DNA of 64,000 nt. Origin: Actinomycetota bacterium (GTDB lineage Bacteria > Actinomycetota > Actinomycetes > S36-B12 > FW305-bin1). The first letter of the stretch is position 1, and each line of letters opens with the position of its first letter. This document shows, one piece after another, positions 27,911 through 35,972 of this stretch. The stretch is taken from assembly GCA_004297305.1 (NCBI GenBank), contig SCTR01000011.1, positions 1 through 64,000 on the forward strand. Reading direction: 5' to 3'. The notes under the pieces are model-generated. The model was not told where the DNA came from. It did no database searches and saw only the letters and a program-made list of their open reading frames with translations. The position numbers were made by a program, and so were the translations under genes.

Positions 27911-28023
27911 GTCACATCGTCACCTCGAACTCAGTGACAGCGAACTCGGTCACAGCGAACTCGGTCACAGCGAACTCGGTCACGGCGAACTCGGTCACAT
28001 CGAACTCGGTCACATCGACTCGA
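27911..28023. repeat. 15-bp tandem repeat between convergent genes
   Basis: Six full copies of a GTCACAGCGAACTCG-like unit run from 27919 to 28008, with partial copies on both sides. The middle copies are identical; outer copies differ at 1-3 bases (CTC, GGC and ATC in place of AGC). The array begins 52 nt after the secreted-protein stop and its last copies include the stop of the LLM gene at 28010. The period is a multiple of three and stop-free on several frames. Confidence 0.92.
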
Positions 28024-28876
28024 GTGTCGGGATGATGCGGGTGGCGAGTTGTTCGGCGAACTCCACCGGATGGCGGTCGGGCATCACCATCACCTCGGCA
28101 ACGCCGAGGTCGGCGTAGCCGGCGACCTCGGCCAGCCATGCGTCGACGTCGACGAGAGCGGGCCGGGTCATCAGCACCGTCTTCACGATGTCCTCGTAGT
28201 CGCGGCCGACGTCGTCGCAATGACGCCGCAGGACGTCGAGTTTGTGTGACACCGCAGCGACGCCGGTCCCGAACACGTTGCCCAGGTCGGCGTACTGCGC
28301 GACCAGCCGCAACGTGCGACGCTCACCGGCACCGCCGATCATGATCGGCGGATGCGGCCGGCTGAGCGGCACCGGCCGGCACAGGGTCTCGGCCAGCTGG
28401 TAGTGCCGACCGGTGAAGGGCCCGTCCTCGTCGCTCCACATCTGGCGGCAGATCTGCAGCGTCTCCTCCAGTCGCTCGAACCGCTCGGCGACCGGGACCA
28501 CGGGGACGCCGAGGCCACGTTGCTCCCGCTCGTACCAGGAGGCTCCGATTCCGAGCCGGGCGCGACCGGCCGACAACACATCCAGCGTCGTGACGATCTT
28601 CGCCAGCAAGCCGGGGTGCCGGTACGTCACGCCGGTGACCAGCACTCCCAGCGTCATCCGCTGCGTCGCAGCCGCCAGATAGCCCAAGGTCGTGTACGCC
28701 TCCAGCATCGGCTCGGATGCAGCCGCGACGGCGTCCATCTGGAAGTAGTGATCCATCACGGTGAACGACGCCACTCCGGACTGCTCGCAGACCACCGCCG
28801 TCTCGGCCAGCACGGGAGCGATCGTCGCCGCGTCCGGCGGCGTGCTGAACGACCAGTAGTGCAGCCCCAGCCTCAT
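28010..28876 (-). CDS. LLM-class F420-dependent oxidoreductase
   Basis: A 288-residue luciferase-like (beta/alpha)8 protein. Motifs include GLHYWSF at the N-terminus, VMDHYFQMD, the ALVTGVTYRHP-type strand, LGIGASWYEREQRGLGVP, and PHPPIMIGGAGERRTL. These are typical of the F420-using branch rather than the FMN branch. Substrate unknown. The ATG follows a GGGGAG region. The gene's 3' end lies in the 15-bp tandem repeat. Confidence 0.88.
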   Translation of the reverse strand: MRLGLHYWSFSTPPDAATIAPVLAETAVVCEQSGVASFTVMDHYFQMDAVAAASEPMLEAYTTLGYLAAATQRMTLGVLVTGVTYRHPGLLAKIVTTLDVLSAGRARLGIGASWYEREQRGLGVPVVPVAERFERLEETLQICRQMWSDEDGPFTGRHYQLAETLCRPVPLSRPHPPIMIGGAGERRTLRLVAQYADLGNVFGTGVAAVSHKLDVLRRHCDDVGRDYEDIVKTVLMTRPALVDVDAWLAEVAGYADLGVAEVMVMPDRHPVEFAEQLATRIIPTLESM

Positions 28877-28978
28877 CCCTGTCCACTCCCCTCGCTCAGG
28901 TCGGCCGCGCCCGCTTCGGGGCCGTCCGGTTCGACCCTTGCCGGTTCGATCGCTGCGGTGCGGTGCCGGCCGCTTCGG

Positions 28979-29008
28979 TCACTGCCGGTTCCGTCACTGC
29001 CGGTTCGT
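28979..29008. repeat. Two direct repeats TCACTGCCGGTTC in a divergent promoter region
   Basis: TCACTGCCGGTTCCG and TCACTGCCGGTTCGT stand head to tail. Looser GCCGGTTCG copies precede them from about 28935, between the divergent LLM and PAP2 genes. Confidence 0.5.
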
Positions 29009-29087
29009 GCCTTCAGGTTCGATCCTTCGGGGCATTCCCGCAGCGTGGGCCGGATGATCGTCGCGCGCAGCGGGTAGAAGGGCGACC

Positions 29088-29855
29088 GTGAGCCCTCCGG
29101 TCGCGGTCGTGCTGCGTCGCCAACTCAGCCCCCGGCTCGCGCTGGCCGCCGGGGTCGCCGTGGTGGTCGCCGTCCCGGTGACGGTGCTGGGGTACGCCGC
29201 CACCCACGGCTGGGGACCGATCGGCGACCTGGACAACGGTGTGGCCGAGGGCCTGCATCGCTGGGCGATCCAGACGCCGACCGCGGTCACGGTCCTGCAG
29301 TTCGCCAGTGACGTGCTGCACCCCTGGGCGTTGCGCGCGTACCTCGGACTGGTCGTCGTCATGCTGCTGCTGCGCGGCCAGGTACGGCTCGCCTGGTGGG
29401 CCGCCATCACCGTGCTCGGCGGCGGCGTCCTCGACATCATCCTGAAGGAGGCCGTCCAGCGGGCCCGACCGATCCTGCCGGAGGCAGTGGCCAGCGCCGG
29501 CGGCTATTCGTTCCCTTCGGGCCACGCGCTGTCGATCACGGTGGCCGTCGGCGTCCTGCTGCTCCTCGGCTTCCCGCTGCTGCAACCGGGCGGCCGGCGG
29601 GTGGCCGTCGTCGTCGGCGCGGTGCTGATCGCGCTGATCTGCTTCGCCCGAGTGGGGTTGGGAGTGCACTACGTCAGCGATGTCGTCGCCGGCGTGCTGA
29701 TCGGCGTCGGGTGGCTGGCCGCGACGTCGATCGCCTTCGAGTCGTGGCGGCGATCGGTCGGCCGTGCCCCCCACGATCCGCTCACCGAAGGGATCGACCC
29801 CGCCGGGACGCTCGCGGCTGCCCGCGGTGACGTCACCGAGGCACACACACCGTAA
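29088..29855 (+). CDS. PAP2-family lipid phosphatase
   Basis: A 255-residue integral membrane phosphatase with six helices. The three catalytic motifs are present: KEAVQRARP, PSGH (in YSFPSGHALS) and RVGLGVHYVSDVVAG with the nucleophile-activating His and Asp. The family dephosphorylates phosphatidate, undecaprenyl diphosphate or phosphatidylglycerophosphate on the outer leaflet. GTG start. Its last 23 bp overlap the convergent diacylglycerol-kinase-like gene. Confidence 0.9.
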   Translation: MSPPVAVVLRRQLSPRLALAAGVAVVVAVPVTVLGYAATHGWGPIGDLDNGVAEGLHRWAIQTPTAVTVLQFASDVLHPWALRAYLGLVVVMLLLRGQVRLAWWAAITVLGGGVLDIILKEAVQRARPILPEAVASAGGYSFPSGHALSITVAVGVLLLLGFPLLQPGGRRVAVVVGAVLIALICFARVGLGVHYVSDVVAGVLIGVGWLAATSIAFESWRRSVGRAPHDPLTEGIDPAGTLAAARGDVTEAHTP

Positions 29856-30717
29856 GTGCCTGCGGCCGTACGCGGAATCGCGCCGTACGGCGGCTGGCGA
29901 TGACGTCGCCGTCGACCTGAGCCGGCTGATCGACGTCCCAGACGACGTCGACGGCGTGGCCGGTGAACCGCCGCAACTGCCCGCGGGTGGGCGGCCGGTG
30001 GGCGAGCAGGCGCCACCCGAGCCCCAGCCACTCACGCGGCCGGGCGGCGGTCAGGACGGCGACGTCGAGCAGCCCGTCGTCGGGTCGCGCGTCCGGCAGC
30101 AAGGCGACGCCGCCGGTGAGCGAGGCGACGTTGCCCACCACCACCCCGGTAGCCCGGGTACGGGCGATCCGGCCGTCGGATTCGAGCCGGACCCCGACGG
30201 CCGGGGAGCGCAGCGCGCGCAGCCCGGCGACGACGTACGCGAGCCACCCGGCCCGCTGCTTGAGCGCGGGGGACGTGGCGGCGAACATCCGCGCGTCGAA
30301 GCCGCAGCCGCCCATCACCAGGTACGGCTCGTCGTCCAGTTCAACGACATCGATACGCCGTCGCGCGCCGGTTGCCGCGAGCGCAGCCGCCGCCGCTGGC
30401 TGCGCCGGGATTCCCAGGTTGCGGGCCAGCAGGTTTCCCGTCCCGGCCGGTACCAGGGCGAGGGCGACGTCGGTGCCCAGCAGAGCCGCGGCGACGCTGC
30501 GGACCGTGCCGTCGCCGCCCTGCACGACGACGAGATCGGCGCCGGCTGCCACGGCCGCCCTAGCCTGCGAGGTACCCGGCTGAGAGGCCGTGGTCTCCCA
30601 CCAGCCCATGACCGTCAGCCCGGCGGCCGACAACGCCGCGGCGAGCTCGGCCCGCTGCTGCGGATCGTCCGCCGGCTTGACCACCACGGCGACCCGCGGA
30701 CCGTCCGCCGCCGTCAT
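29833..30717 (-). CDS. Diacylglycerol kinase-family lipid kinase
   Basis: A 294-residue DAGK-catalytic-domain protein. The ATP site motif GGDGTVRSV and the following PAGTGNLLARNLG are intact, and the C-terminal beta domain with DGLLDVAVL is present. Expected to phosphorylate diacylglycerol or a related lipid with ATP, making phosphatidate. The ATG at 30717 follows GGAG; a longer upstream reading is not needed. It is 13 nt after a PAP2 phosphatase on the same strand, so a lipid kinase and an opposing phosphatase are co-transcribed. Confidence 0.88.
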   Translation of the reverse strand: MTAADGPRVAVVVKPADDPQQRAELAAALSAAGLTVMGWWETTASQPGTSQARAAVAAGADLVVVQGGDGTVRSVAAALLGTDVALALVPAGTGNLLARNLGIPAQPAAAAALAATGARRRIDVVELDDEPYLVMGGCGFDARMFAATSPALKQRAGWLAYVVAGLRALRSPAVGVRLESDGRIARTRATGVVVGNVASLTGGVALLPDARPDDGLLDVAVLTAARPREWLGLGWRLLAHRPPTRGQLRRFTGHAVDVVWDVDQPAQVDGDVIASRRTARFRVRPQALTVCVPR

Positions 30718-30730
30718 CGGAACTCCGTCG

Positions 30731-31621
30731 TCATCGGAACTCCTCCGCCGCGGGTTCACGACTTGCGGTCCCCGGGCCTGGCGGCCGACTGCCCGACCGG
30801 CTCGGACTTGCCGATCCCTCTCCCGCGATGGGTTCGGGGCGCAGCACGGCACCGAACGCGACCATCACCACCGCGAGCCACAGGGCGCCGCCGAGCAGCC
30901 CGCAGACGACGTCGCTCAGGAAGTGCATGCCGCGGTACAACCGGGCGGCGCCGACGATCACCGGCACGGCGAACAACACCAGCAGCCACCACCGGTGCCG
31001 ATTCGCCGCGCCGAGCCGCACCATGATCACCAGCGCCAGGCTGCCGTACAGCGCCACGGCGGCTGCGGTGTGGCCGGACGGGAAGCTCGACGTCGGCGGC
31101 GCGGCGTCCAGTTGGGCCACATCGGGTCGCGCCCGCTCCACCACCGCCGTCACGACGAGGAAGATCCACAGTTCGCCGAGGACGGCAGCAGCGATCAGCC
31201 ACGACTCCCGCCATCGCCCGAGCCACAGCCGCAGCGCGACGAAGGCGACCAGCCCGACGGCGACGACCGTCTGGGTATTGGCCAGGGCGCTGCCGGTGGC
31301 CGAGCCCCAGTCCAGGACCGCGGTGCGGTGCTCGGCCAGCCAGCGCAGGACCGTGCCGTCCCAGGATTCGTCGGGGTGGCTGAACGCCGACGTGACCACG
31401 GTGCCGAGGATCAGCAGCAGCAGTGTCGTGCTGACTGCCCCGACGGCCAGACCCACGACGACGCGGCGAGATCCCGGTGGCAGTCGGCGGTGGCGCCGGG
31501 CCGGCACCGCGTCGGGCGCCGCACCACCAGGCGCCCCGGTCGCACGGCCAACCGCCCCGGCGCTGCCACCGGTCGCCCCGGTCGTCCCCCCGGGCAATGA
31601 CCCCACCGGCGCCTCAGACAC
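30731..31621 (-). CDS. PAP2-family lipid phosphatase (second copy)
   Basis: A 296-residue protein with a Gly/Ala/Pro-rich cytoplasmic N-terminus of about 50 residues and six helices. The catalytic motifs VVERARP, FPSGHTAAAVAL and RLYRGMHFLSDVVCG are complete. It differs clearly from the PAP2 at 29088-29855. The start overlaps the DUF1206 stop by 8 nt. It probably acts on membrane lipid phosphates in concert with the downstream lipid kinase. Confidence 0.88.
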   Translation of the reverse strand: MSEAPVGSLPGGTTGATGGSAGAVGRATGAPGGAAPDAVPARRHRRLPPGSRRVVVGLAVGAVSTTLLLLILGTVVTSAFSHPDESWDGTVLRWLAEHRTAVLDWGSATGSALANTQTVVAVGLVAFVALRLWLGRWRESWLIAAAVLGELWIFLVVTAVVERARPDVAQLDAAPPTSSFPSGHTAAAVALYGSLALVIMVRLGAANRHRWWLLVLFAVPVIVGAARLYRGMHFLSDVVCGLLGGALWLAVVMVAFGAVLRPEPIAGEGSASPSRSGSRPPGPGTASREPAAEEFR

Positions 31622-32507
31622 GGCGGTACCGCGCCTCGGCCAGGCCGTAGCAGCCGAAGGCCATCAGTCCCAGCGCCGCGAGGACCAGCAGCGCGCCGCC
31701 GTACGGCTGCTCCAGCAGTGTCCGCATCGCGCCGTCCAGGCCGGTGGCGCGGCTCGCGTCGTACGTCCAGCCCGCGACGCAGACGAGCCCGCCGGCCAGC
31801 ATGAAGACCAGGCCGCGAGCGATCGTTCCGACCTGCCCGAGGCGGTGCACGGTACGACGGACAGTCGGCCGCATCGCGCCGGCCGGGAAGTAGCGCATGA
31901 AGCGGGAGCGGATTCCTTCGACGACCTGGATGACACCGGTGACGGCGACCGCGGCGCCGACGGCGATCACCAACCATCGACCGGCCTCCGACTGCATCAG
32001 CCGCGCGGACAGCGTGGCCTGGTCAGCCGCTTGCGACGACGTGGAGCCGAGCAGCACGACCACAGCGGTGACGGCGAACCCGGCGTACAACACCCCCCGG
32101 ATCAACGACTTGAGCCGGGGACCGGTGCCCGGCTCACCGTCGACGCCGGTGGCGGCCTCCGACAGCCGCCACGCGGCGTAGCACGCCAACCCCACGGCGA
32201 TCGCGCCGACGACGAACCCCCCGAAAGGCCGTTCGACGACCTCGGCCAGCGCGCCCTTCTGGTCCACCTCGACCGCCGCGCCACGCGCGACGAGTAGCGC
32301 GAGCAGTCCCAGCAGCAGGTACACGACGCCGCGGGCCACCAGCCCGGCCCGCGCTGCCCACCCGATCGCGCGTGAGTCGCCCACCGAATCCACGCCGGCG
32401 GCCACGGTGGCCGCGGCATCCCCCGCGGCGCCGGCCACGGTGGCGAGGGCTGCGCCTGCCGTCGCCGCGGCGCCGGATCGGCGCCGCAGAGCGCCAAGAA
32501 CGGACAC
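31614..32507 (-). CDS. DUF1206 membrane protein
   Basis: A 297-residue protein with six helices in three similar hairpins, each opening with an Arg-Gly-like ARxGLVARGVVYLL motif (RGVLYAGFAV and ARGLVFMLAG are the second and third copies). This repeat pattern defines DUF1206. The GTG at 32507 follows GGGAGG at 4 nt. It heads the DUF1206-PAP2-DAGK transcript. Function unknown. Confidence 0.85.
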   Translation of the reverse strand: MSVLGALRRRSGAAATAGAALATVAGAAGDAAATVAAGVDSVGDSRAIGWAARAGLVARGVVYLLLGLLALLVARGAAVEVDQKGALAEVVERPFGGFVVGAIAVGLACYAAWRLSEAATGVDGEPGTGPRLKSLIRGVLYAGFAVTAVVVLLGSTSSQAADQATLSARLMQSEAGRWLVIAVGAAVAVTGVIQVVEGIRSRFMRYFPAGAMRPTVRRTVHRLGQVGTIARGLVFMLAGGLVCVAGWTYDASRATGLDGAMRTLLEQPYGGALLVLAALGLMAFGCYGLAEARYRRV

Positions 32508-32679
32508 CGGACCTCCCTGTGCACCTGGGCCGCGCTTCGCGGCGCCGAGGCCTGATGCCGGGGCTGACGCCTCCGGAAGCGGGCCTCGCGGCTGCGGCCT
32601 ACCCGGCGGGGCCGCGCCAGAAACGGCCACCCAAGCGAGGGTCACGGCGGTGGCCGGCAGCGCCCGTCATCCGGGACCC

Positions 32680-32691
32680 CATAATCCCGCT
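32680..32691 (+). promoter_or_regulatory. Possible leaderless -10 for the PLD-like gene
   Basis: CATAAT at 32680-32685 resembles TATAAT and lies 6 nt before the GTG start at 32692. No ribosome site is seen. Confidence 0.4.
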
Positions 32692-34347
32692 GTGATCCCC
32701 GCGGCAGCTCCCGACGACCCGCTGCACCAGGACGCCCGAACGCCGCCTACAGCCGATCCCGCGGTGGCCCGGTGGTTCCTGCGCGGGCAGCAGCGTGGCA
32801 ACCCCGCTACCGACCTGCGCGACCATTCGACCGGCAACGCCGTGACCGCGCTGATCGACGGCGCGACGTACTTTCCCCGGCTCTGCCAACAGCTGAGCGA
32901 CACCACCGCGGGAGATCACATCTACTTCCTGGATTTCTGCGGTGACCTCACCGAGCGGCTCGCCGGCCCCGGCACCGAGGTCGGGACCGTACTGGCGGCC
33001 GCGGCCGAGCGCGGCGTTCACGTGTTCGGCCTGCTGTGGCGATCGCACCCCCGGTGGCTGCGGCAGACCGAGGAAACCAACGCCGAGTTCGTCCGCCATA
33101 TCCGCGACCACGGCGGGCAGGTTCTGCTGGATTCGCGAACCCGCCGGGCCGGCAGCCACCACCAGAAACTCGTCGTCATACGCCGCCCGCAACGGCCGGA
33201 CACCGATGTCGGTTTCGTCGGCGGGATCGACCTGGGATACAGCCGTCACGACGGCGGTAGTCACCTTGGTGACCCGCAGGCGATGGCGGAGTTTCCTGCG
33301 GAGTACGGCGACCGGCCGCCGTGGCACGACATCCAGGCGGAGGTCAGCGGACCGGCGGTCCACGACCTGGAACACACCTTCCGGGAACGCTGGTACGGCA
33401 GTTCGGTACTGGATCTGCCGAGCCCGGTGCGCCAGCTGTACGACCGGACGTATCACATGGGAGCCACGACCACCGAGCCACTGCCCGACGCATTGCCCGA
33501 ACCGACCCAACGGCCGGGAACCGCTGCGGTCCAGGTCCTGCGGACCTACCCGGCGCGGTTGCGCCGCTATCCGTTCGCGCCGCACGGCGAGCGCAGTATC
33601 GCCCGGGCGTACCGCAAGGCGTTTTCCCGGGCCCGCCGGCTGGTGTACCTGGAGGACCAGTATCTGTGGTCCGCCGACGTCGCCTGGGTTATCGCCTCTG
33701 CACTTCGTGACAACCCCGAACTCCACGTCGTCGTCGTCGTTCCGCGCTACCCGGACAAGGACGGCCGGGTGGGTCGTCCCCCCGCGCTGGTGGGCCGTGA
33801 CGAGGCGGTACGCCGCTGCCGCGCGGCCGGGGGCGACCGGTTCGCGATCTACGACGTCGAGAACAACTCCGGCACACCGGTTTACGTTCATGCGAAGGTC
33901 GTCGTGATCGACGACGTGTGGGCGATGATCGGGTCGGACAATCTGAACCGTCGCTCGTGGACGCACGACAGCGAGTTGTCCATCGCCATCCTCGACGAAG
34001 AACGCGACGGGCGAGAGCCGGTCGACGCACCCGGCAGCGGCGACGGAGCCCGCCGATTCGCCCGCGACCTGCGCCTGCGGCTGCTGAGCGAGCACCTCGA
34101 CGTCGGTGACGAACTGGACGAGCTGATCGATCCGGCGGACGCCGTGGCGGCGATCGCGACGTCCGCGCAGCGATTGCAGGACTGGTACGACGGCGGCTGC
34201 GTGGGCGAGCGGCCCGCCGGGCGCCTCCGCCCCCATCGCGACGTGGCGATCGCGCGGAAGGACCGGCTGTGGGCGGTGCCGCTGTATCGCCTGCTGTACG
34301 ACCCCGACGGCCGGCCGCTGCGCGACCGGATCCGGGGACGACGGTGA
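32692..34347 (+). CDS. Phospholipase D-like protein with two HKD motifs
   Basis: A 551-residue cytosolic-looking PLD-superfamily protein. The first motif is HHQKLVVIRRPQRPDTDVGF (about residue 155) and the second HAKVVVIDDVWAMIGSDN (about residue 399), each with the following Gly/Ser-Asn. Both are needed for a phosphatidyl-transfer active site, so it may hydrolyse or transfer phospholipid head groups. No signal peptide is visible. The start at GTG 32692 is set by the -10 geometry; the open frame runs further upstream through DUF1206 antisense. It overlaps the next gene by GTGA. Confidence 0.85.
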   Translation: MIPAAAPDDPLHQDARTPPTADPAVARWFLRGQQRGNPATDLRDHSTGNAVTALIDGATYFPRLCQQLSDTTAGDHIYFLDFCGDLTERLAGPGTEVGTVLAAAAERGVHVFGLLWRSHPRWLRQTEETNAEFVRHIRDHGGQVLLDSRTRRAGSHHQKLVVIRRPQRPDTDVGFVGGIDLGYSRHDGGSHLGDPQAMAEFPAEYGDRPPWHDIQAEVSGPAVHDLEHTFRERWYGSSVLDLPSPVRQLYDRTYHMGATTTEPLPDALPEPTQRPGTAAVQVLRTYPARLRRYPFAPHGERSIARAYRKAFSRARRLVYLEDQYLWSADVAWVIASALRDNPELHVVVVVPRYPDKDGRVGRPPALVGRDEAVRRCRAAGGDRFAIYDVENNSGTPVYVHAKVVVIDDVWAMIGSDNLNRRSWTHDSELSIAILDEERDGREPVDAPGSGDGARRFARDLRLRLLSEHLDVGDELDELIDPADAVAAIATSAQRLQDWYDGGCVGERPAGRLRPHRDVAIARKDRLWAVPLYRLLYDPDGRPLRDRIRGRR

Positions 34348-34763
34348 ACGACATACCGGCCGGGCAGGGGCGGGAGGCCGGGCAGGGGCGGGAGGCCGGG
34401 CAGGGGCGGGAGGTCTTCGTCCAGGAATCCGTCGTGGTTCTCGACGCAGGCGCCGACGAGGCGGGCCCGGGCGCGGCGATCACGGTGGCGTTGTGCGGCA
34501 GCTTCGACCACGACGGCCGGTGCCCGGTGGCCCCGCACCACACCGCGACCGGCCTGGGACCGGACGGCCTGGTGGTGCGGACGGTGTTCGCGACCGAACC
34601 GGATCAGCAGGACTCGGTACGGATGACGATCACCGCCGCGCTGCAGCACGGCTCCGTGCGCGGACCCGACGGCGCGGTCTCGCGCTGGAGTCTGCTGCGC
34701 AGTGCACCGGACGGTCTGCTGCGGCAGGAGATCGAGTTGGCGACCGCCCTGCTGGACGGCTGA
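34344..34763 (+). CDS. Small hypothetical protein coupled to the PLD-like gene
   Basis: A 139-residue protein whose GTG start overlaps the PLD-like stop as GTGA, so it is translationally coupled. Residues 6-23 are three AGQGRE repeats. The rest is compact with VALCGSFDHDGRCPVAPHHT, containing two Cys and three His that could bind a metal, and ends IELATALLDG. I do not recognise the family. Coupling suggests a partner or inhibitor of the lipase-like enzyme. Confidence 0.65.
   Translation: MNDIPAGQGREAGQGREAGQGREVFVQESVVVLDAGADEAGPGAAITVALCGSFDHDGRCPVAPHHTATGLGPDGLVVRTVFATEPDQQDSVRMTITAALQHGSVRGPDGAVSRWSLLRSAPDGLLRQEIELATALLDG
34359..34412. repeat. 18-bp tandem repeat inside the small gene
   Basis: GCCGGGCAGGGGCGGGAG occurs three times exactly, coding for AGQGRE x3. 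Copy number could vary between strains without changing frame. Confidence 0.9.
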
Positions 34764-34782
34764 CGGGCTGGGTCAGCGCCAG
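34752..34782. terminator. Hairpin between convergent genes
   Basis: GCTGAC (34759-34764) and GTCAGC (34772-34777) form a 6-bp stem with a 7-nt loop, extended by CTGG/CCAG outside a short mismatch. It spans the stop region of the small gene and precedes the STAS gene stop. Confidence 0.45.
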
Positions 34783-34786
34783 ACGT

Positions 34787-35098
34787 TCATCGGTCGTCGT
34801 GGGACGGCCGGTCCACCCGCAGGACGTCGAGGAGGCCGGCCAGTTCGAGAACCCGCAGCACGGCACCGCCCGCGTTGGCGAGGCGCATCGTCCCGCCGCC
34901 CGCGGTGAGCGCCTTGTTGACGTGCACCAGCGCGCCGAGGGCCGACGAGTCCATGAAGGTCACGGCAGCCAGGTCGACCACCAGGTCGGTGGTCAGGTCG
35001 GGCGATACCGCGCCGAGCAGCGTCGACTCGATCTGGGCGACCGACGCGATGTCGAGTTCGCCGGCTAGCGCGACTCGCTGGACAGAGGATGACGTCAC
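34787..35098 (-). CDS. STAS-domain anti-sigma factor antagonist
   Basis: A 103-residue single STAS domain. The GTG at 35098 follows GGAAGG at 7 nt and gives the usual N-terminus before VALAGELDIASVAQIE. The phosphorylatable Ser lies in TFMDSSALGAL. Members are released from and bound to GHKL anti-sigma kinases according to Ser phosphorylation. An open frame upstream to 35203 is rejected on length and lack of a ribosome site. No partner kinase is adjacent. Confidence 0.85.
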   Translation of the reverse strand: MTSSSVQRVALAGELDIASVAQIESTLLGAVSPDLTTDLVVDLAAVTFMDSSALGALVHVNKALTAGGGTMRLANAGGAVLRVLELAGLLDVLRVDRPSHDDR

Positions 35099-35319
35099 GA
35101 CGACACCTTCCACGTGCAGTGTCGCCGTGGCCACGCGCGGGCCCCATGTGCTCGACACCGATGGTCTTCGGCCGATCGGCCGTGATCTTGTCACGTCGGG
35201 CACCGTGAAGGCGCCGCCACCGGAGCCCGACTGCAGTCCGGATTGACTGCGATGCGTTCGACAACGGGCTCCACCCTAGCGATCGGCGACGCCGGACCGT
35301 CGCGCGGCTGCCCCGCCAG

Positions 35320-35757
35320 TCACGCGGGTGGCCCCGCCGGCGTGACCACCTCGGCGGCTCCTGCCGGCCCGCCGATCGGACCACGCAGGTCGACGACGAC
35401 CGGATCGCGCCGGGCACGGGAGTCCGCGACCAACGAGTCCGCCCACACGATGCGCGCGCCCCCGCGGACCTGAACCACCAAGCGGGCTGGTTGCCGGGCC
35501 AGGTCCCGGCACACCATCGGCCTGCCGGCCCACGACAGCGACCGCGTGGCCGACTCCAGGCAGCGCAACCCGACGACGTCGACGAACGACACCGCCGCCA
35601 TGTCGACGATCACGTCGTCGACTTCCGGTCGGGCGAAGCCGCGCAGATAGTCCGCCAGGCGGTGCGCTTCGGCCAGATCGATCTCGCCGCTCAGCACGAT
35701 GACGGCCGTCCCACCCGACACCGTCGAGGTGATGACGAGCACGCAGTCCTCAGCCAT
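35320..35757 (-). CDS. STAS-domain protein lacking the phospho-Ser
   Basis: A 145-residue protein. The ATG at 35757 follows GAGG. The N-terminal STAS domain contains VIVLSGEIDLAEAHRL. Where the family has DSSG/DSTG, this protein has SFVDVVGLRCLES, so the usual phosphorylation Ser is replaced by Val. A C-terminal extension of about 40 residues is Pro/Gly/Ala-rich. It may be a constitutively active antagonist or a scaffold. Confidence 0.75.
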   Translation of the reverse strand: MAEDCVLVITSTVSGGTAVIVLSGEIDLAEAHRLADYLRGFARPEVDDVIVDMAAVSFVDVVGLRCLESATRSLSWAGRPMVCRDLARQPARLVVQVRGGARIVWADSLVADSRARRDPVVVDLRGPIGGPAGAAEVVTPAGPPA

Positions 35758-35972
35758 CTCGGTCGCCTCGTCACCGGTCGGTGAGCCTCGCGCACCGAGG
35801 GCCCGCCGGTGCGGCTCACCAGTCACGCTAGGTTGCCGGGGCGCCCACGGCAACCGATCCGGTCGCCGAGTCGAGCCGCAGCGACGGGGCGACGCCGCGG
35901 CTTGGCGCCGCCGGGTCCGCCATGGCGGACCGAGCGCCCTAGCACGACCCAGCGCCGTACGACGGAGGCAAC

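Noticed and set aside
27911-28023. Possible CRISPR array
   Set aside because: The units are contiguous 15-mers with no unique spacers and no cas genes nearby; it is a simple tandem repeat.
27784-28035. Plus-strand frame encoding NSVTA repeats
   Set aside because: It begins inside the secreted-protein gene in another frame and has no ribosome site; the repeat period alone keeps it open.
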